64,000 nucleotides of DNA from Symbiodinium microadriaticum. Lineage: Eukaryota > Sar > Dinophyceae > Suessiales > Symbiodiniaceae. The notes beneath the pieces were generated by a model. It was not told the DNA's origin, ran no database searches, and was given only the letters and a program-made list of their open reading frames with translations. Made by a program: the position numbers and the translations under genes. The stretch spans positions 184,106 to 248,105 of the forward strand of contig LSRX01000787.1 of the NCBI GenBank assembly GCA_001939145.1. Reading direction: 5' to 3'. Positions 43,740-55,198 of this stretch are shown here, one piece after another. The first letter of the stretch is position 1, and each line of letters begins with the position of its first letter.

Positions 43740-45160
43740 AGCATCCATGCTGCCCTGCAATGTAAGATTTTATGGAAGTGTCCTTCATCGCAGCTGTAAC
43801 CACCAGCCCAGGTCTTGATGTGTTGCTATGATGACCTCCCACCGCTACCCGCATGTCTTCGAGTCGATCTCGCCAGGAGCAAGAAGACGAAGCCATGGCG
43901 CGAAGAATGATGCTGGAGGAGACAGGGCCCTGCCTAAGGGACGATGAGATGCCGGAGCCGGTGCAAGTATTGTGTATGTTTTTGGTGTTGTTTTTTCGGG
44001 TTTTTTCAGTCTCCTGTGCTTGAGTCAGGAGATGGCCTCTTTCGGATTGGCAGGCGCAGTTTTGGGTGCAGTGCAGACAAATCGAAACGCCCTGGTTACA
44101 CAATCAGACCCAACTGGCTGGATGACTGCGGTGATATTGTGGCTCATGCTTTTTTTCAGCCATCATGTCGGACAAGGCAATGTCATGTCTCCGTCGCCGG
44201 AGTCTCTGTCAGGTGTTCATAACGAACCGGCTGCGTTTGCTGATTGCGGTTTCTGAGCGAAATGTCGTAACAGCCACACAACATTCGATTCGTGCTTTGC
44301 AGGTCCGTCAAGCTCCAGTTCAAGCTCCTCACGCCGGCTCATACCTGACACTTCGGCAACCCAGCTGCGGCGTCATAATGTACATCAAGAACATTCGCAA
44401 CATGACTCGACCATCCTCTCGGCACGAAAAAAACATGTCGCGGCCCGGCCAAGTTGCGAACCGAGGCGATTACTTTGCGTGCGAGTTGTCCTGCTTGTGG
44501 TGAAGCTCAGCAGTCACGGTCTCGGACGCACAACATGAGCAACACAAGATGTTCCATGATCGAAGCCTTGGATCAGCCTAGGTTTCGACCACCCCCTCAT
44601 AGCACAGGAGTTGTGTCCATTCGATGCAATCGCTGCCGCGGCCTCTGTCTAGAACTTCAAGCGGTTGTGACTCCGGGCGCCCGCCAGTGCAGGCCACGAG
44701 CAATTCCAGGCAGCACTGCACATGAGATATGGAGAGAAAGCGAGAGGGAGATCGAGAGACGGACAAGCGAGCACCGGGCCAGCTCTCGTGGTATGCCTTG
44801 AGTGTTGCTTGTATTCGCTTCGCGTCGTCCGCCTGTGCCCGCCCACAGCTGGAGAGTAGTCGTGGCCAGGATGCATCACGGAAAGAGGTGCAAACACGGA
44901 CACAGAAAGTGATGAAAAGACGGAAGCAAGGGTGCTGGGGCACAGGAGAGCCGGGCGGCGTGGGCCGGGGTCGGGAGGGGTCAAAGCATGAAAGGTCAAT
45001 GAGTCCACAAATAAATGGGAAGGGGCGTGTGAGCCCTCTAAGTAAAGGGGTGGAGTCTCTGTGGGGACCTCTGACCGCTTCGGCCAGGCCCAGGCGGATT
45101 GTTCGCACTCCATCATATTGTCGTGGGATGCACGCGATTGAATTGAAACCTTCAACTTTC
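43740..45160. other. Little support; one candidate micro-exon
   Basis: At 44010-44055 a T-rich tract ending TTTTTTCAG precedes SPVLESGDGLFRIG and a GGCAG|GC donor on +, a plausible exon without partners. The long overlapping frames at 44578-45162 (-) and 44729-45319 (+) are low-complexity Arg/Ser/Pro sequences and are not supported. Confidence 0.35.
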
Positions 45161-45164
45161 AACT

Positions 45165-45515
45165 ATGGCTCAGCAGCATGGCCAGACATCGATGCTGACA
45201 TGGACAGGCATCTATTCCTCAACAGCTCGAAGCTCAGTCGCGGGATTCTCCTGCCCAAGTGGAGAGCCGCTTCGACTTGTATTGAAGCCACCTGGCGAAC
45301 AGTCTGGGAGTGCAAATGATCTTGTGAAGCCACCGGGCACCACAGTCCCGAGATGTCCCTCTCTTCTGACACTGCTAGAGCCTCAAAGGCCTAGGGTTCT
45401 ACTTGTAAAGATCATCGAAGAAGTTGGCTTCGCCCGGTCATTTGGTGGATTTCGGAGAGTGCCAAGCCTGGGAATCGTGCAAAACTCTCGAAGCGAAATA
45501 CGGCCCCATGCTTAA
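45165..45515 (+). CDS. Probable exon or small gene, unknown protein
   Basis: The + frame from ATG 45165 contains PSGEPLRLVLKPPGEQSGSA, then LLTLLEPQRPRVLLVKIIEE and GFARSFGGFRRVPS, and stops at 45513-45515. Composition is protein-like over about 90 residues. An alternative + frame across the first 100 bp is also open, so the N-terminal part is uncertain. Not recognised. Confidence 0.4.
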   Translation: MAQQHGQTSMLTWTGIYSSTARSSVAGFSCPSGEPLRLVLKPPGEQSGSANDLVKPPGTTVPRCPSLLTLLEPQRPRVLLVKIIEEVGFARSFGGFRRVPSLGIVQNSRSEIRPHA

Positions 45516-45589
45516 GGATCACTCCAGCTAGAGAGGTGTGCAGACATGTCTCAGCCCTATGGATTCAACCACTCAGGGCCGCAGGTGAG

Positions 45590-46153
45590 AATGGATTGTT
45601 GCGGGAACGCCCGGCTTTGCAATTCTGCCGACGCTGTGGCAAGGACCTCAGGATGACATGGACTGTCATGCTTGGATTTTTAGCGCTTCTCTCGAGACTG
45701 GATACCCACACGGTCTGAGACCCGACGAAAACGCCTTTTCACGCAGCCCGTGTGTCTATCTTGCAGAGGTACCCTGAACACTTTCCCGGCCTCGGCCACC
45801 GGCCAGCCGCATAGAGTCAGCTGCGGAAACTGCGGCAACGTCACAGAGGCTGCGGCTTTGAGATTTGTTATGCTTTAACATGCTATCAAGCTGGGAGAGA
45901 GAGATTGCCATGTTGCCCTGGAGCCCTTGCAGTTTGAACCACGGCGCGCGAGAGGCGTGCCCGCAAGTTCCAGCCAGCAACAGTGCAGTGAAGACACGTG
46001 TGGATGGAGCAGCTACCAGCACAAGGGATGCTCTTAATTTCTCCCGGCATGTCCAGAGCCTACTGAAGCGCACCTGCCTGTCCTGCTCAAGGTGCGCTAA
46101 GTGGTGCACAACGAAGCGAGGGCCAGCGAGCACTGCTAGAAGCGCCGCGTGCT
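45590..46153. other. Cys-rich fragments, strand unclear
   Basis: On + short frames carry CxxC pairs: FCRRCGKDLR near 45620, RVSCGNCGNVTEAAALRFVM near 45820, and LSCSRCAKWCTTKRG near 46090, suggesting a zinc-ribbon or LSD1-like protein split over exons. On - a 126-codon frame (45756-46133) is also open and protein-like. I cannot decide between them. Confidence 0.3.
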
Positions 46154-46940
46154 AAGACTCTTGGAGAGACGTTGCATTTCCGTTTGTCGTCACATGTCTA
46201 CGGCAGCTCTGGTAACAATAAGGATTTTCAACGACCGTCAGCTTATGCAAAGCATGAATGGTCCAGTGGGTGCGAGCCTGACGGGCAGCCGTAGACAAGA
46301 AGCTTCTCTTCTGTTGTACCAGCTGCTGTGCTGCAGTCCGCATTCCAATGGATGGCCAGCGGCAAGCTGTCCCATGGGTAGCACAGCCTCACTTACGAAC
46401 GCAGCATAAAAAAGAATTGCATTCGTCAGCCGGCTCCCCAACGTTCTGTCTTGTGCAGCATGCATGGCAGGCACTGCTTGCTGCGCTGATGGCTGCAGCA
46501 GATGTTGCCTGTCAGCAATTTCGTCAAAGATACACTGACAGGACTGGATAAAGAATCGACGAACTACTCATTTTGTGTCGGGTGCCTTCCATTCTCAAGT
46601 ATGCACTTTCCATCGAATGTCCCGGTATGCGCAGGAAACAAGAAATTTGCCCCCTTAACTTCCTAATTTGGTGGTGTTGGGCCGGTTGGGCCACAATCAA
46701 GTGTTCCACATCTCTCTCGTTTCCTGCCCCGGAAGAGGCTATCGGCTATCAGTGCTCCGGCCCTTCGGTTTCATGTGTTTCTGAAAGTCTTTGGCGTTAT
46801 TCGACCGGTGCCGTTTCCATTCCTGAAAACGCCTGCGGCCTTGCAAAAGCCTCTCGATGCCTCTCATCATTGCAGGATGACCCCTCTCTGGGCCAGCTGT
46901 TTTTGTCGCTGTCGAAAATTTGGGATGCCAATCTGCTAAG

Positions 46941-47039
46941 GCAGATAAGTCCAACCCAGCCAGACGAGCCTTGGCTGCATTCAGAGACGCAGAGCAGATG
47001 AAGACTGCTCGCCATACATCGCCATATGTCTCCTGGAAG
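46941..47039 (+). CDS. Well-bounded internal exon, unknown protein
   Basis: A 99 bp exon in phase 0 with acceptor CTAAG|G and donor AAG|GTACAG. It encodes 33 residues, ADKSNPARRALAAFRDAEQM followed by KTARHTSPYVSWK, a basic helical segment. Flanking exons on + are likely between 46570 and 46930, where short frames such as QLFLSLSKIWDANL occur, but joins are unresolved. The - strand also has a long frame here (46739-47113), so strand is probable rather than proven. Confidence 0.5.
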
Positions 47040-47508
47040 GTACAGATGTTGCTTTGTTGCCCACGTCCTCGCCTTAAAATTTCGACGCATAGTCTCTCTC
47101 TCACCCAAGTCAAGGAGTCCCCATGTCATCGAGGCGCAAATTGGATAATTTGGATCATCTTGGCGACCAGACCAAGTCCGCATCCTACTTTTCTGGTCTA
47201 AAGTACCATCAGTATCCATGAACGTTAGCCAGTGTCGAGGCTGAAGGCTGACCGGTCTTGCGATTTAGGTTCCACAAGAAGATACAAGAAGCGCGATTGG
47301 TGAACTTTAGTTTTCAACAACTCCCAATGCTTGTAACAATTGGTGGAAGTTCGACGTGCATCTCGAGCCCTTGGGGCACGGCCTGGGCTTTGCCACAAAC
47401 TTAGGTGTCGGACTCATGTGTCAGTGTCATCTGGCCAACAGTCAAAAAGCTTGATGCTAGACTAGGTCATACTGGGTCACCGTCTTGATCGTAAGTTGAA
47501 CCTGGCAG

Positions 47509-47784
47509 GTGCCTGGTTTGCCTGGAAGAGTTTGCAGATGGAGATGAGGTAAAGACGTGCCTTTGCTCCATTTGTTGTCGTCTCAACAACCCTCATACAG
47601 TGGACACACGTTTTACTGTGGCAACATTAAGGCTGCCATGCCTGCATTTCTACCATCAGAGGCAGGCAAGATCAAGGCCTCATGGCCTGATGGGGACTCG
47701 ACCTCGCGCCTTTCTGGCAGGTGTGTCGATCAATGGCTTGCCACGGACAACTCCTGTCCGGTATGCACGGGGCCGAGATCATAG
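47509..47784 (+). CDS. RING-H2 finger E3 ubiquitin ligase, C-terminal part
   Basis: Exon 47509-47661 encodes CLVCLEEFADGDEV and, after a 22-residue insert, TLRLPCLHFYHQR; GC donor; exon 47721-47784 restores phase 2 and encodes CVDQWLATDNSCPVC followed by TGPRS and TAG. Together these give the C-x2-C, C-x-H-x2-H-x2-C and C-x2-C ligands of a C3H2C3 (RING-H2) finger that recruits E2 enzymes. The insert (about 47552-47617) starts GTAAAG and is in frame, so it may be an unspliced intron or a real loop insertion. The domain is at the extreme C-terminus; upstream exons (perhaps membrane segments, common in this class) were not found. This is the last + strand gene before the AT-rich island. Confidence 0.8.
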
Positions 47785-47789
47785 CATCA

Positions 47790-48500
47790 GGCTTTGGCTT
47801 GATCTGACACATTTCAGGCAAGACCCCGATCGACCAACCGGAAGATCCTCCGTCCTGATCCAAATGCTTCAACTACATCTGCGATCATTGAGCAAAAAAA
47901 TGGAGCGACTCTATCGACCTGGCAGGGATTGGACAATAGTATGCATCCCTGCACATGTTTATTCTCGAAGCCTCGGGCGATCCGAGAAGTGTGAACACTT
48001 CGTTTCAATTCAATATTTGCTTCACGGCTTCACGGCTTTCGGGACCTGTGCAACCCAGAGGAGTTTCCTCATCTGAGTCAGCATCTTACTGTTGGACACA
48101 AGAACTTGGGCGTTGGCAAACTTGAAGCTTCTCTGCAAGAAGCAGCAACGAGGCTAACATTCGCGCTTTCGGTATAAATATAAGACAGACAAGTCTGTGA
48201 GTTGTGTTTGGTTCATGTAGAAGCGTGTAAAAGGAAGCTAATGATTACGGGCATGGTTCCCCCTCTCGTATCAGAGGGACAGGCGAGGGTAGTCGAGGTC
48301 GTCATTGTAGTTCTATGAGATATGAACAAGAATCATGCGATAATCTGCGGCCCGGATTATGAATGTAGTATGGCCCGGGCAGGGGCTGCAAGTATAGATA
48401 TTAATTCGGCCTCGTGAAATTGTGGAGAACAGGTGCGGGAATTGAAGTAGTTCTAGCCCTGGAACATCTTGCCAGGTTCAATGAATTTGGTCGTATGGCA
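47790..48500. other. No gene seen
   Basis: The stretch after the RING gene has a small inverted repeat AGACAGACAAGTCTGT at about 48183 and rising AT content, but no supported exon. Confidence 0.4.
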
Positions 48501-48544
48501 TAGGGCACAGACCGTTATATATGACGTGCCAAGACCGGAGGGAG

Positions 48545-48738
48545 CTTTGCCAGCTGGCATCTTCGAGCACGCAAACCGCCTCCTCGGGAGCGTGCAGGCA
48601 AGCGGCAACAACAGCCGGAGCTGTAGTGAACTCTGCAAGATCCCTGGCGGCGAGGTGGAGGTGGCGAGGCAGCATGTCGGTCCAGGCGATCCAGTAAATC
48701 GTATGGACAGTGCATCCGAAATCTTGTGATATCTGCAA
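48545..48738 (-). CDS. Possible exon, unknown protein (strand uncertain)
   Basis: On - the frame reads FGCTVHTIYWIAWTDMLPRH, then LAARDLAEFTTAPAVVAACL and APEEAVCVLEDASW, strongly helical. On + the same DNA holds an ATG-to-stop frame of similar quality (48481-48729, VIYDVPRPEGALPAGIFEHA). I favour - because genes to the right are on -, but this is weak. If it is an exon of the - gene at 50.1-51 kb, the AT-rich island would be its intron. Confidence 0.35.
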
Positions 48739-48889
48739 ATTGAATCTTAGATCGAGTCGCCCAGGTGCACGAACAAGAAGTGTCTGCAGACAATATCATT
48801 ATAAATACGCACGAAACAGAGAGATTAAGGGGCAGAACGCACAAGAAAGGATCAATTCGTCGAGGAGGAAGAAACGAGCAACTGAAATT

Positions 48890-50090
48890 TAAATCCAAAA
48901 TCGAAGAACAATGAGAATTCAAGAAAGAGATTGAATTTTTTTCGTGCAAAAATTAATAAGTAATTGTTATCGAGAAATTTAATACAGGATTTTAATTTTT
49001 GTTATTCTTGAATTCGCTTTTCTAGCATATCGAATATATATGATTTGTCATAATAAGAATTATAAATTTTATATCTATATCTATGATATTTTTATTTATA
49101 ATAAAAATTTAGATTATAAATTAAATAAATGAATTTATTTATTTTTTGGTTTTGTTCTATTAATCTCGAGATAAATAGAAAGATGAAGATTCTTATTAAG
49201 GGAATAATGAATATTTGCAGTTAGAATGATTGCAATATTTGAATGAGTTGTTTTGTTTCTATTTTTGGGCCGATTCTTCGGGGTTTTCTGAAATTAATTA
49301 TTGATTTTTGTGGTTATTTGAATTTTTTATGATTTGTTTCTTTATAGATAAAACTCTTCATAATGTTTTCGAAATTATCCTTTAGAAATAAAAATAAATA
49401 AAGAATTTCGCTATTCGTGCTTAAGATTTTTTAAACGAATAATTCAAATCTATATTCTTATTAAATTCCTACAACTTAGAAAATCCTATAGAAATTAAAA
49501 TTCTTAACTCGATAATTCTAGAAAATATCACGGGATTTTCCAAAAAAAAAATTAAAAATAAGAAATAAACCTATAATCCACCATACAAACAAAAATCAGA
49601 GCAAATATTTCCAATAAATCCAAAATCTAATTAATACCCCAAAATTAGAATCGTTATTACCTATTACTAATATATGAAATATCACGAAACCCATAAGAAA
49701 TTAAGACCTTAAATTCTTAGCCTTCAATACAAAAAATTTTTATAATTATAATTCAGACTCTAAATAAAATTCACGCCGACAATAAATATTCAAAATTATC
49801 TTTTAATCAGCCTTAAAAATATTTCTCTATTCAATTATATTCCGACGGGTCTCTCCCCGATATGTTCTAATTTAATTATATAGAATAATTAGCTAATTCA
49901 ATTTTAATTTTCTTCGAAAAAAAAAATTCCCAATATAATATTGGAAAATAGAGGGAGCCGAACATATTAAATATAGCCAACTTCAAAACATAAATCCAGT
50001 TATCTGGTCGTGTCGCGACCCTTCTCCGATTCTCAGTATCTGTTTCTATCGTGAAAGGTTTATATATTCAATTCTCCCTCTCGTTCTTTT
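48890..50090. other. Extremely AT-rich, gene-free island with a strand-skew switch
   Basis: About 1.2 kb in which G+C falls well below one quarter (some 60 bp stretches have only about five G or C), against about half in the rest of the window. No ORF of 60 codons on either strand, no RNA gene or organelle gene that I recognise. To about 49450 the + strand is T and G rich; after about 49480 it becomes A and C rich and G poor. Composition shades off over a few hundred bp on each side rather than ending sharply. It lies where the + array ends (RING gene, 47784) and the - array begins (about 50.1 kb). Confidence 0.9.
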
Positions 50091-50101
50091 CCAACACGTA
50101 A

Positions 50102-51190
50102 TTATCCGATCAATTCTGTCTCGCTCCCGGAAACCACGATATATTTTTGGACCCGCTCGCGCCAGTGTCCACCTATGCATTTTGCATGGTAGTCGTCGGC
50201 TTTGTATTTTTGACTCAAACAACTTAAATCATCCTCCAAAAGATTCCCGTCTCGAACGGCATCATCGCTCACCTTCTTCGGCCTGGGTATTGGAGCAACA
50301 GCCAAGACCCTTTACAGATGGTCAGCCGCAGCATGATGTGTGTTTGCCTGCGCCAAAGACACACTGGCTTGGCAGTCCGTCGTGCAGCTTTCATGAAAAT
50401 CTTTCAACTCAGGCCAAGACATCAGCTGGCTGCAGGCTCACGTTTGCGGCCGGCTTTGCAGTTTCCGAACGTCGCTGTGCCTCGTGAACAACCTGCATGC
50501 ACTGCGTAGGCACGGTCAAGCACGAGGCCTGCAGCAGCATACCGCGATTCCAACCTGATCCCAGTCCAGTGACAGAACGATGCCTGCCGCAGGCCGTGGA
50601 TGAAGAGCCAAGTCTTTGGGGATGCAGAACATGGATGCCATCAACACCTCCGTAGAGAAGGACCAGGAGCCCGTACCCGGCAGCAACGCCGGTGTATAGG
50701 CCATAGAGATCCTTAGAGAGCAGGCGATGCAAAAGATCTCGGGACACAATGGCGCATGGAAGTGCCAAGGTTGGATGACTGGCATGGGCATCGACGATGC
50801 TTTGAGCTTCTCGGTGGCCACAAACACGAACGACAGAGCTGAATTCATCGTCATTTACTTTAAGGTCATGGTCATGCCAAACCCCGGAACAAGCAGAAAT
50901 GAGATGCAGACCTTCCGCCAGAATGCAGTGCAGAGAACTACACCTCAAGCACAGGTTCAGCAAAGGGTGCAATGGACAATACACAGAATGACGGGATCTC
51001 TCCTGCCTGGAACTTGACCCAACCTCTGATGCAAGGTGTCAAGTTGCACTGGGATGTCGGGGAAGCGAGTGAGAAAACCGCGCAACCGCAGCCAAAGGAC
51101 CATGAGCCCGCCAGCCCGGCATAAAACACGGCGTTGACTCGTCCAGCAGCCTCAGCAGACCGCAAACTTGGCGAGGGATGCCCCCGCACC
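50102..51190 (-). CDS. Probable multi-exon membrane protein, unknown
   Basis: Read on -. About 51180-51060 contains GRVNAVFYAGLAGSWSFGCG, a hydrophobic segment. About 50850-50660 contains REAQSIVDAHASHPTLALPC and DLYGLYTGVAAGYGLLVLLY, ending TACGGAG|GTGTTG, a good donor. About 50300-50102 contains RPKKVSDDAVRDGNLLEDDL and GGHWRERVQKYIVVSGSETE, with a stop at 50102 on the edge of the AT-rich island. At least one transmembrane helix is visible. Exon joins are not fully resolved and more than one gene could be involved. No family assigned. Confidence 0.45.
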
Positions 51191-51613
51191 GGCCGGGTGG
51201 CTGAACATCAGTCGTAAAGCAAACGAAAGCATCGGTGTGGCTTCTCAGACTTCGTGTCATTTGCGATTCGGCAGACATCTAGGAAAGATGCCATCGGGAT
51301 CCTCTCCAAGTTGACCTGCAGAACACTTTAAGACTTACTGCGTCTCCCAATGCAAGAAAAAGTTGAGAGGCTCCGACTGACAGATTCATCAGCACCTGAT
51401 GCACAGCTCTCCCACAAAAGCTCGGGAGTCACATCATGTCAAGTCTGAGCACAGCGCGACGAATGCCGCAAACGGCCATCGAGTGTACTCGAACAAATTC
51501 ATGACGGCGGGGTCGTCGGAGAAGATCCGCGCAAGAGATCTCGGGATGCACCTTGCCAACGAAACCAGGCCCTCACATTACAGATCTCACGCACGATCGC
51601 TTCCCGTCCGGGG

Positions 51614-52396
51614 CTGCTGCACAATGATGAAGCCCGTGATGACGAGGATTGCTAGAGCCATAGCGGTCCTGTCACGGACCCGTGATTGTCAAAATAAGTC
51701 TGCTTTTGCACGATACTACGGGGGCAGTCCCGACCCACGCCGAACGCTTTGCATCCGCAGTGCTTCCCTGCACATGGCCACATTGGATCATGCCGGTGAC
51801 CGGATCTGCTGGCTGCGCAAAGCTGTTCTGGGAAACTGATTTCGATGTACATTGAGCAATGTGCAACCATCAAGCCTTCCCGACCGCGATGCTGAGCTGC
51901 GTGGCAACTGCCCCTGCTAAAGCTCCCAGAAAGGTCAGGGCCATCCAGCCTGGTCAACAAGACGCTCGCAAGCATGGCTGCGTCCATTGGAAACTCATGT
52001 GAACTGCTGTCGGGTGCAGCTGCTGGAGGCTTGTCTTCACGAAGCCTGCCTCTCCGTGCTACACGTTACGTCAGCGAAAACTTTCAAGGCCCTGGCAGAT
52101 TCTATAACTTGAGTTGAAGACCTAACCAGCAAAGAGCAGGGCGAGTCTGCGCTGAATGCATGCATGAAGGCACTCGACTAAGCGCTGCGGACTGAGCTGA
52201 TGGCCGCAAGATCGTCGGGCCCAAGGGTTGAGGCGATGGTGCCAATCACTGTCACCCCTGTGTGGTATCGCAGCACCGGTCCAAAAGCAAGCATCGCAGC
52301 GTTGTCCGAACAAGCGCTGAGGGCATGGCGCCAGAAATCAGAACCTATTGAAAGCGCCGCCGGTAAGTACATCTTCCTCAGGATGACTGACAACAC
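51614..52396 (-). CDS. Probable multi-pass membrane protein, unknown
   Basis: On - the frame at 52396-52178 contains SDNAAMLAFGPVLRYHTGVT and IGTIASTLG; an exon at about 51948-51876 reads WMALTFLGALAGAVATQLSI and AVGK with an AG|GC donor; an exon at about 51669-51614 reads TAMALAILVITGFIIVQQ. Three hydrophobic exons in order, all on -, suggest one transporter-like gene. The alternation of short helices with Gly/Ala-rich repeats recalls cation transporters, but no signature is complete, so I name none. Confidence 0.45.
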
Positions 52397-52399
52397 TTC

Positions 52400-53100
52400 G
52401 AAGGATTCTGCAAGTGTCCGTCCACACCTGCAGCACGGTGCGATTTGCCCATTTGGATTGCACTTTTAAGCCTTTGGGCGGTGGGCTCGAGCGCACCCTC
52501 AGGGCGATCTTGGTCCCACCCTCCGCCCTTCAGAAGAGGAGGACTTCCTTTGCCGATGCGTCCAAAACATCCGCTGTGCATTTGTCGATCGGTCGCGCGT
52601 TTTCCACTCCGGGTGGGTAGGCGTGAAAACTAAGGCTATCAGCATCCGAGCCCTTTGGCCCTGTGGGGGCCTTCGAGCTCTCATGGCTGCTAATGTGGAG
52701 CAGCTCCCGCCCTACCGCCATATTTGCTGTTCATGCCACTCAGGCATTTCATGCGTTTCACGACAAACGTTCCCTCTCCTTCCTTCAAACAGGCTTAACG
52801 CATCTTAACGCCTGAACGCTCTTCGAAAACCGCGTCTGCAAGGAATCTCACCTTGACCGAAGGAGACCCTCGCACGACGCGTGCATCCGAATCGCTTGAA
52901 CATGGGTTCAGAGGCCCTAGACTTGCGTCTGCAAGACAAGCCTTCAAAGAGCAAAAGCATACCATGTCTTCCAGAGGTAAATGATTTGGATTAACATATC
53001 GCTCGTCTCCTAAAAGAATGGCACATGTGCATCTCTCCGGAAACCAAGAGGTTGTTTTCCTTGTTGCATTGTCTCAGCTTCCGTTTCAAACTGGCACACT
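52400..53100. other. No supported gene
   Basis: Short frames on both strands only. Upstream exons of the - strand membrane protein may lie here but none is convincing. Confidence 0.35.
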
Positions 53101-54130
53101 CAGTCACTCACCCATGACTCGACGGATCCTGACTGCCCTCCTGTTGTTAAGTTTGTCGACAGCTTCACGTTCTGCTCGGTCGGTCCATCGCTTGGCAAGT
53201 CCAACGTGCTCCAGCTCGACTTGGTCAGCGGCACGTACTGTACCACTCGGTCTCTGGTGACGTGCTCCTGCGCACGGACGCAGGGAGTGAGGCTCAGGAG
53301 GGCTCTCACTCGGAATGCAGAGGTCCATGGACCAGCCAGGCCAGCATTCTTTGTGCAGCTGCTGCCAGTAGCAATAGACGTACCTGTGTCCAGAGTGTAC
53401 GTCCGGAGTGGTGCATCCCTGAAACCCAGCAAGCTCCACAGTCAAACAGCCCAAATCTGTGAATGGGCACCATAAAACGAAAAGCTGAATGAACTCCACA
53501 CACGTGGTTACCTTGACGCATGAGTTGCGGACTCTGTAGATCATCATCTTCTCCAAGGGTCGGGCCCAAGGGCAGGCAGGAAATCCCAATCCGCTCCAGT
53601 TCGGAATTCCGAGGCCTGCAAGCAGCGTTTGAAGCTTTAGAATGGTCGGGCGCACCAAAGCGGAAGCGGCCAAGTTGCCCAGAACCAGCACCAAGTTCCC
53701 GATCAGATTCATAACCATGCCCGTCACAGAGCAGACGACCTCCGATGAGGTCGTTGTTTTTCAAAGCGCTCTAGTACTGAAACAGTCTCTCGGCAGCTGC
53801 TTCTGTGCCGAGCGGCGGCGGGTCTCATGATCTTCTGCGAGCTGAAGAAGCAGTTCAGCTGAGAGAAGCCTCGCACAGCGCTCGTCTCTTTCTTTCGCCG
53901 GGGCTAGGAGCAAGGGGATTGCTCCCCCTGCTCGCGCGCGTCAGCGCCCCCGACCGTTGCGGCTCGTCTGTCTGTCTAGCTCTTGTCTCGTCTCTATGCC
54001 GAGGGGCCAATGCGAACGGGAAGGCACAGGGCGAGCACCAGCGCGTAGTAGCTTGCATCGGAGACTTCCTCCAGGACTTTAGGCTAGGAGAAGCAGAAAC
54101 CGGCAGCGAGCTGGATGGAGCTTGAGGCAA
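53100..54130 (-). CDS. Probable multi-exon membrane protein, unknown
   Basis: On - about 54085-54010 reads VLEEVSDASYYALVLALCLP; about 53725-53630 reads MNLIGNLVLVLGNLAASALV, followed by RPTILKLQTLLAG; about 53530-53420 is hydrophobic (CVEFIQLFVLW); and the frame 53432-53100 ends with VVQYVPLTKSSWSTLDLPSD to a stop at 53100. At least three membrane segments are visible. The + strand has a signal-peptide-like frame at 53114 (MTRRILTALLLLSLSTASRS), which I consider less likely because the flanking evidence is on -. Joins are unresolved. Confidence 0.45.
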
Positions 54131-54870
54131 AGGGGACAAGCTTCGGCACAAGGCTGATCTGCGACACGAGTGCTACATCAGCCCGGACAGGTTCTGCTAG
54201 TGACTAAGCCTTAAGCAGAGTCTGTCCTGAGGCGTCTTGTGGATCGCTTGCAAGACCGGGCCGGTCAAGATCCAGCAGACGGCCACAGGCCTTAAGGAGG
54301 AGCAGAACAGAAGAAGAGCGTATCGACTGCACGGTTGCAATGCGTGCAGTAGACGTCGATCACATGTCTCACACAACGGTAATCGAAGCAACATACCTCC
54401 TGTCCGAAACCATAGGCATAGCTGGCAAGGCATCGGCCGCTTTGTGCAACCCTGCTTTGGCCGCTTGCAAGCACTTCTTGCAACCAGGGCACAGCATAAC
54501 GCAAAGAAGCACAACGTAAGAAACCTGCACAACCACCATTTCAAGAACTTTGTGTCACAAGGTCTGGCAGTTCAGGCTCGAGGCAGTGTCAATCCGTCTA
54601 AACAGAAGAAGTCACCACATCAAGATCAATAAGGTGATGTCACCTGAAGCCAGATCCCAACGAGCCTCAGCTATCCAAAACAATTCAAGTCCATCTGTCA
54701 TTGAAAATTGAACACCACAAGCAGCTGAGGGCTGAAGAAGTCGTCCGAGTCACATCTTGTTCCCCGCCCCGAAGGCTTGGCCACAAAAAGTGCCCACCTG
54801 CTTCCCGCACTTGCCCGCGGGCTTCGCAACAAAAAAGCACACAGAAAAGGGAGATACAGTTCGTAGATGG

Positions 54871-55122
54871 CTACTTGACCAGATCATGTCGATTCATTGT
54901 CCGCATCCTTTTGCTTCTTGTCCGCCATCTCCCGAGGAGCGCACGATTCTGGATTGAATGAAGACTCCACTTGAGGACGTCCTTGGCTCCAACGCAAGAT
55001 TTTGGAGGCTGCCTTGCTGTCGCAGACAGCCACTTCACAAAAAATTTCGTGACGAGGGTCCACAGGTCGCTCAGTGCAGTGGCATCCAAGTACCTAGTTC
55101 CGGTGCCTACATGGCCGAGCAC
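54871..55122 (-). CDS. Probable exon, unknown protein
   Basis: On - after an AG|G start near 55095 the frame reads YLDATALSDLWTLVTKFFVK and WLSATA before a GACAG end near 55026; the frame stays open to 54871. Composition is clearly protein-like, whereas the + frames are Ser/Arg rich. No family recognised. The region 54190-54600 has Cys-rich - frames that may be related exons. Confidence 0.4.
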   Translation of the reverse strand: MLGHVGTGTRYLDATALSDLWTLVTKFFVKWLSATARQPPKSCVGAKDVLKWSLHSIQNRALLGRWRTRSKRMRTMNRHDLVK

Positions 55123-55198
55123 TGCCGTGTCGGTGACCTGGCAATCTGGAGCGTCAGGGTCTTACAAAGCACGTTGGGAATCAAGCTCGTAACACACC

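Noticed and set aside
44578-45319. Overlapping long ORFs on both strands
   Set aside because: Low-complexity Arg/Glu/Ser/Pro sequence on both strands with no splice logic; only the part from 45165 onward looks coding.
48890-50090. AT-rich island as inserted mitochondrial or plastid DNA, or a virus
   Set aside because: No organelle or viral coding segment or rRNA fragment was recognised, frames are all short, and both edges are gradual rather than sharp. A database search could still overturn this.
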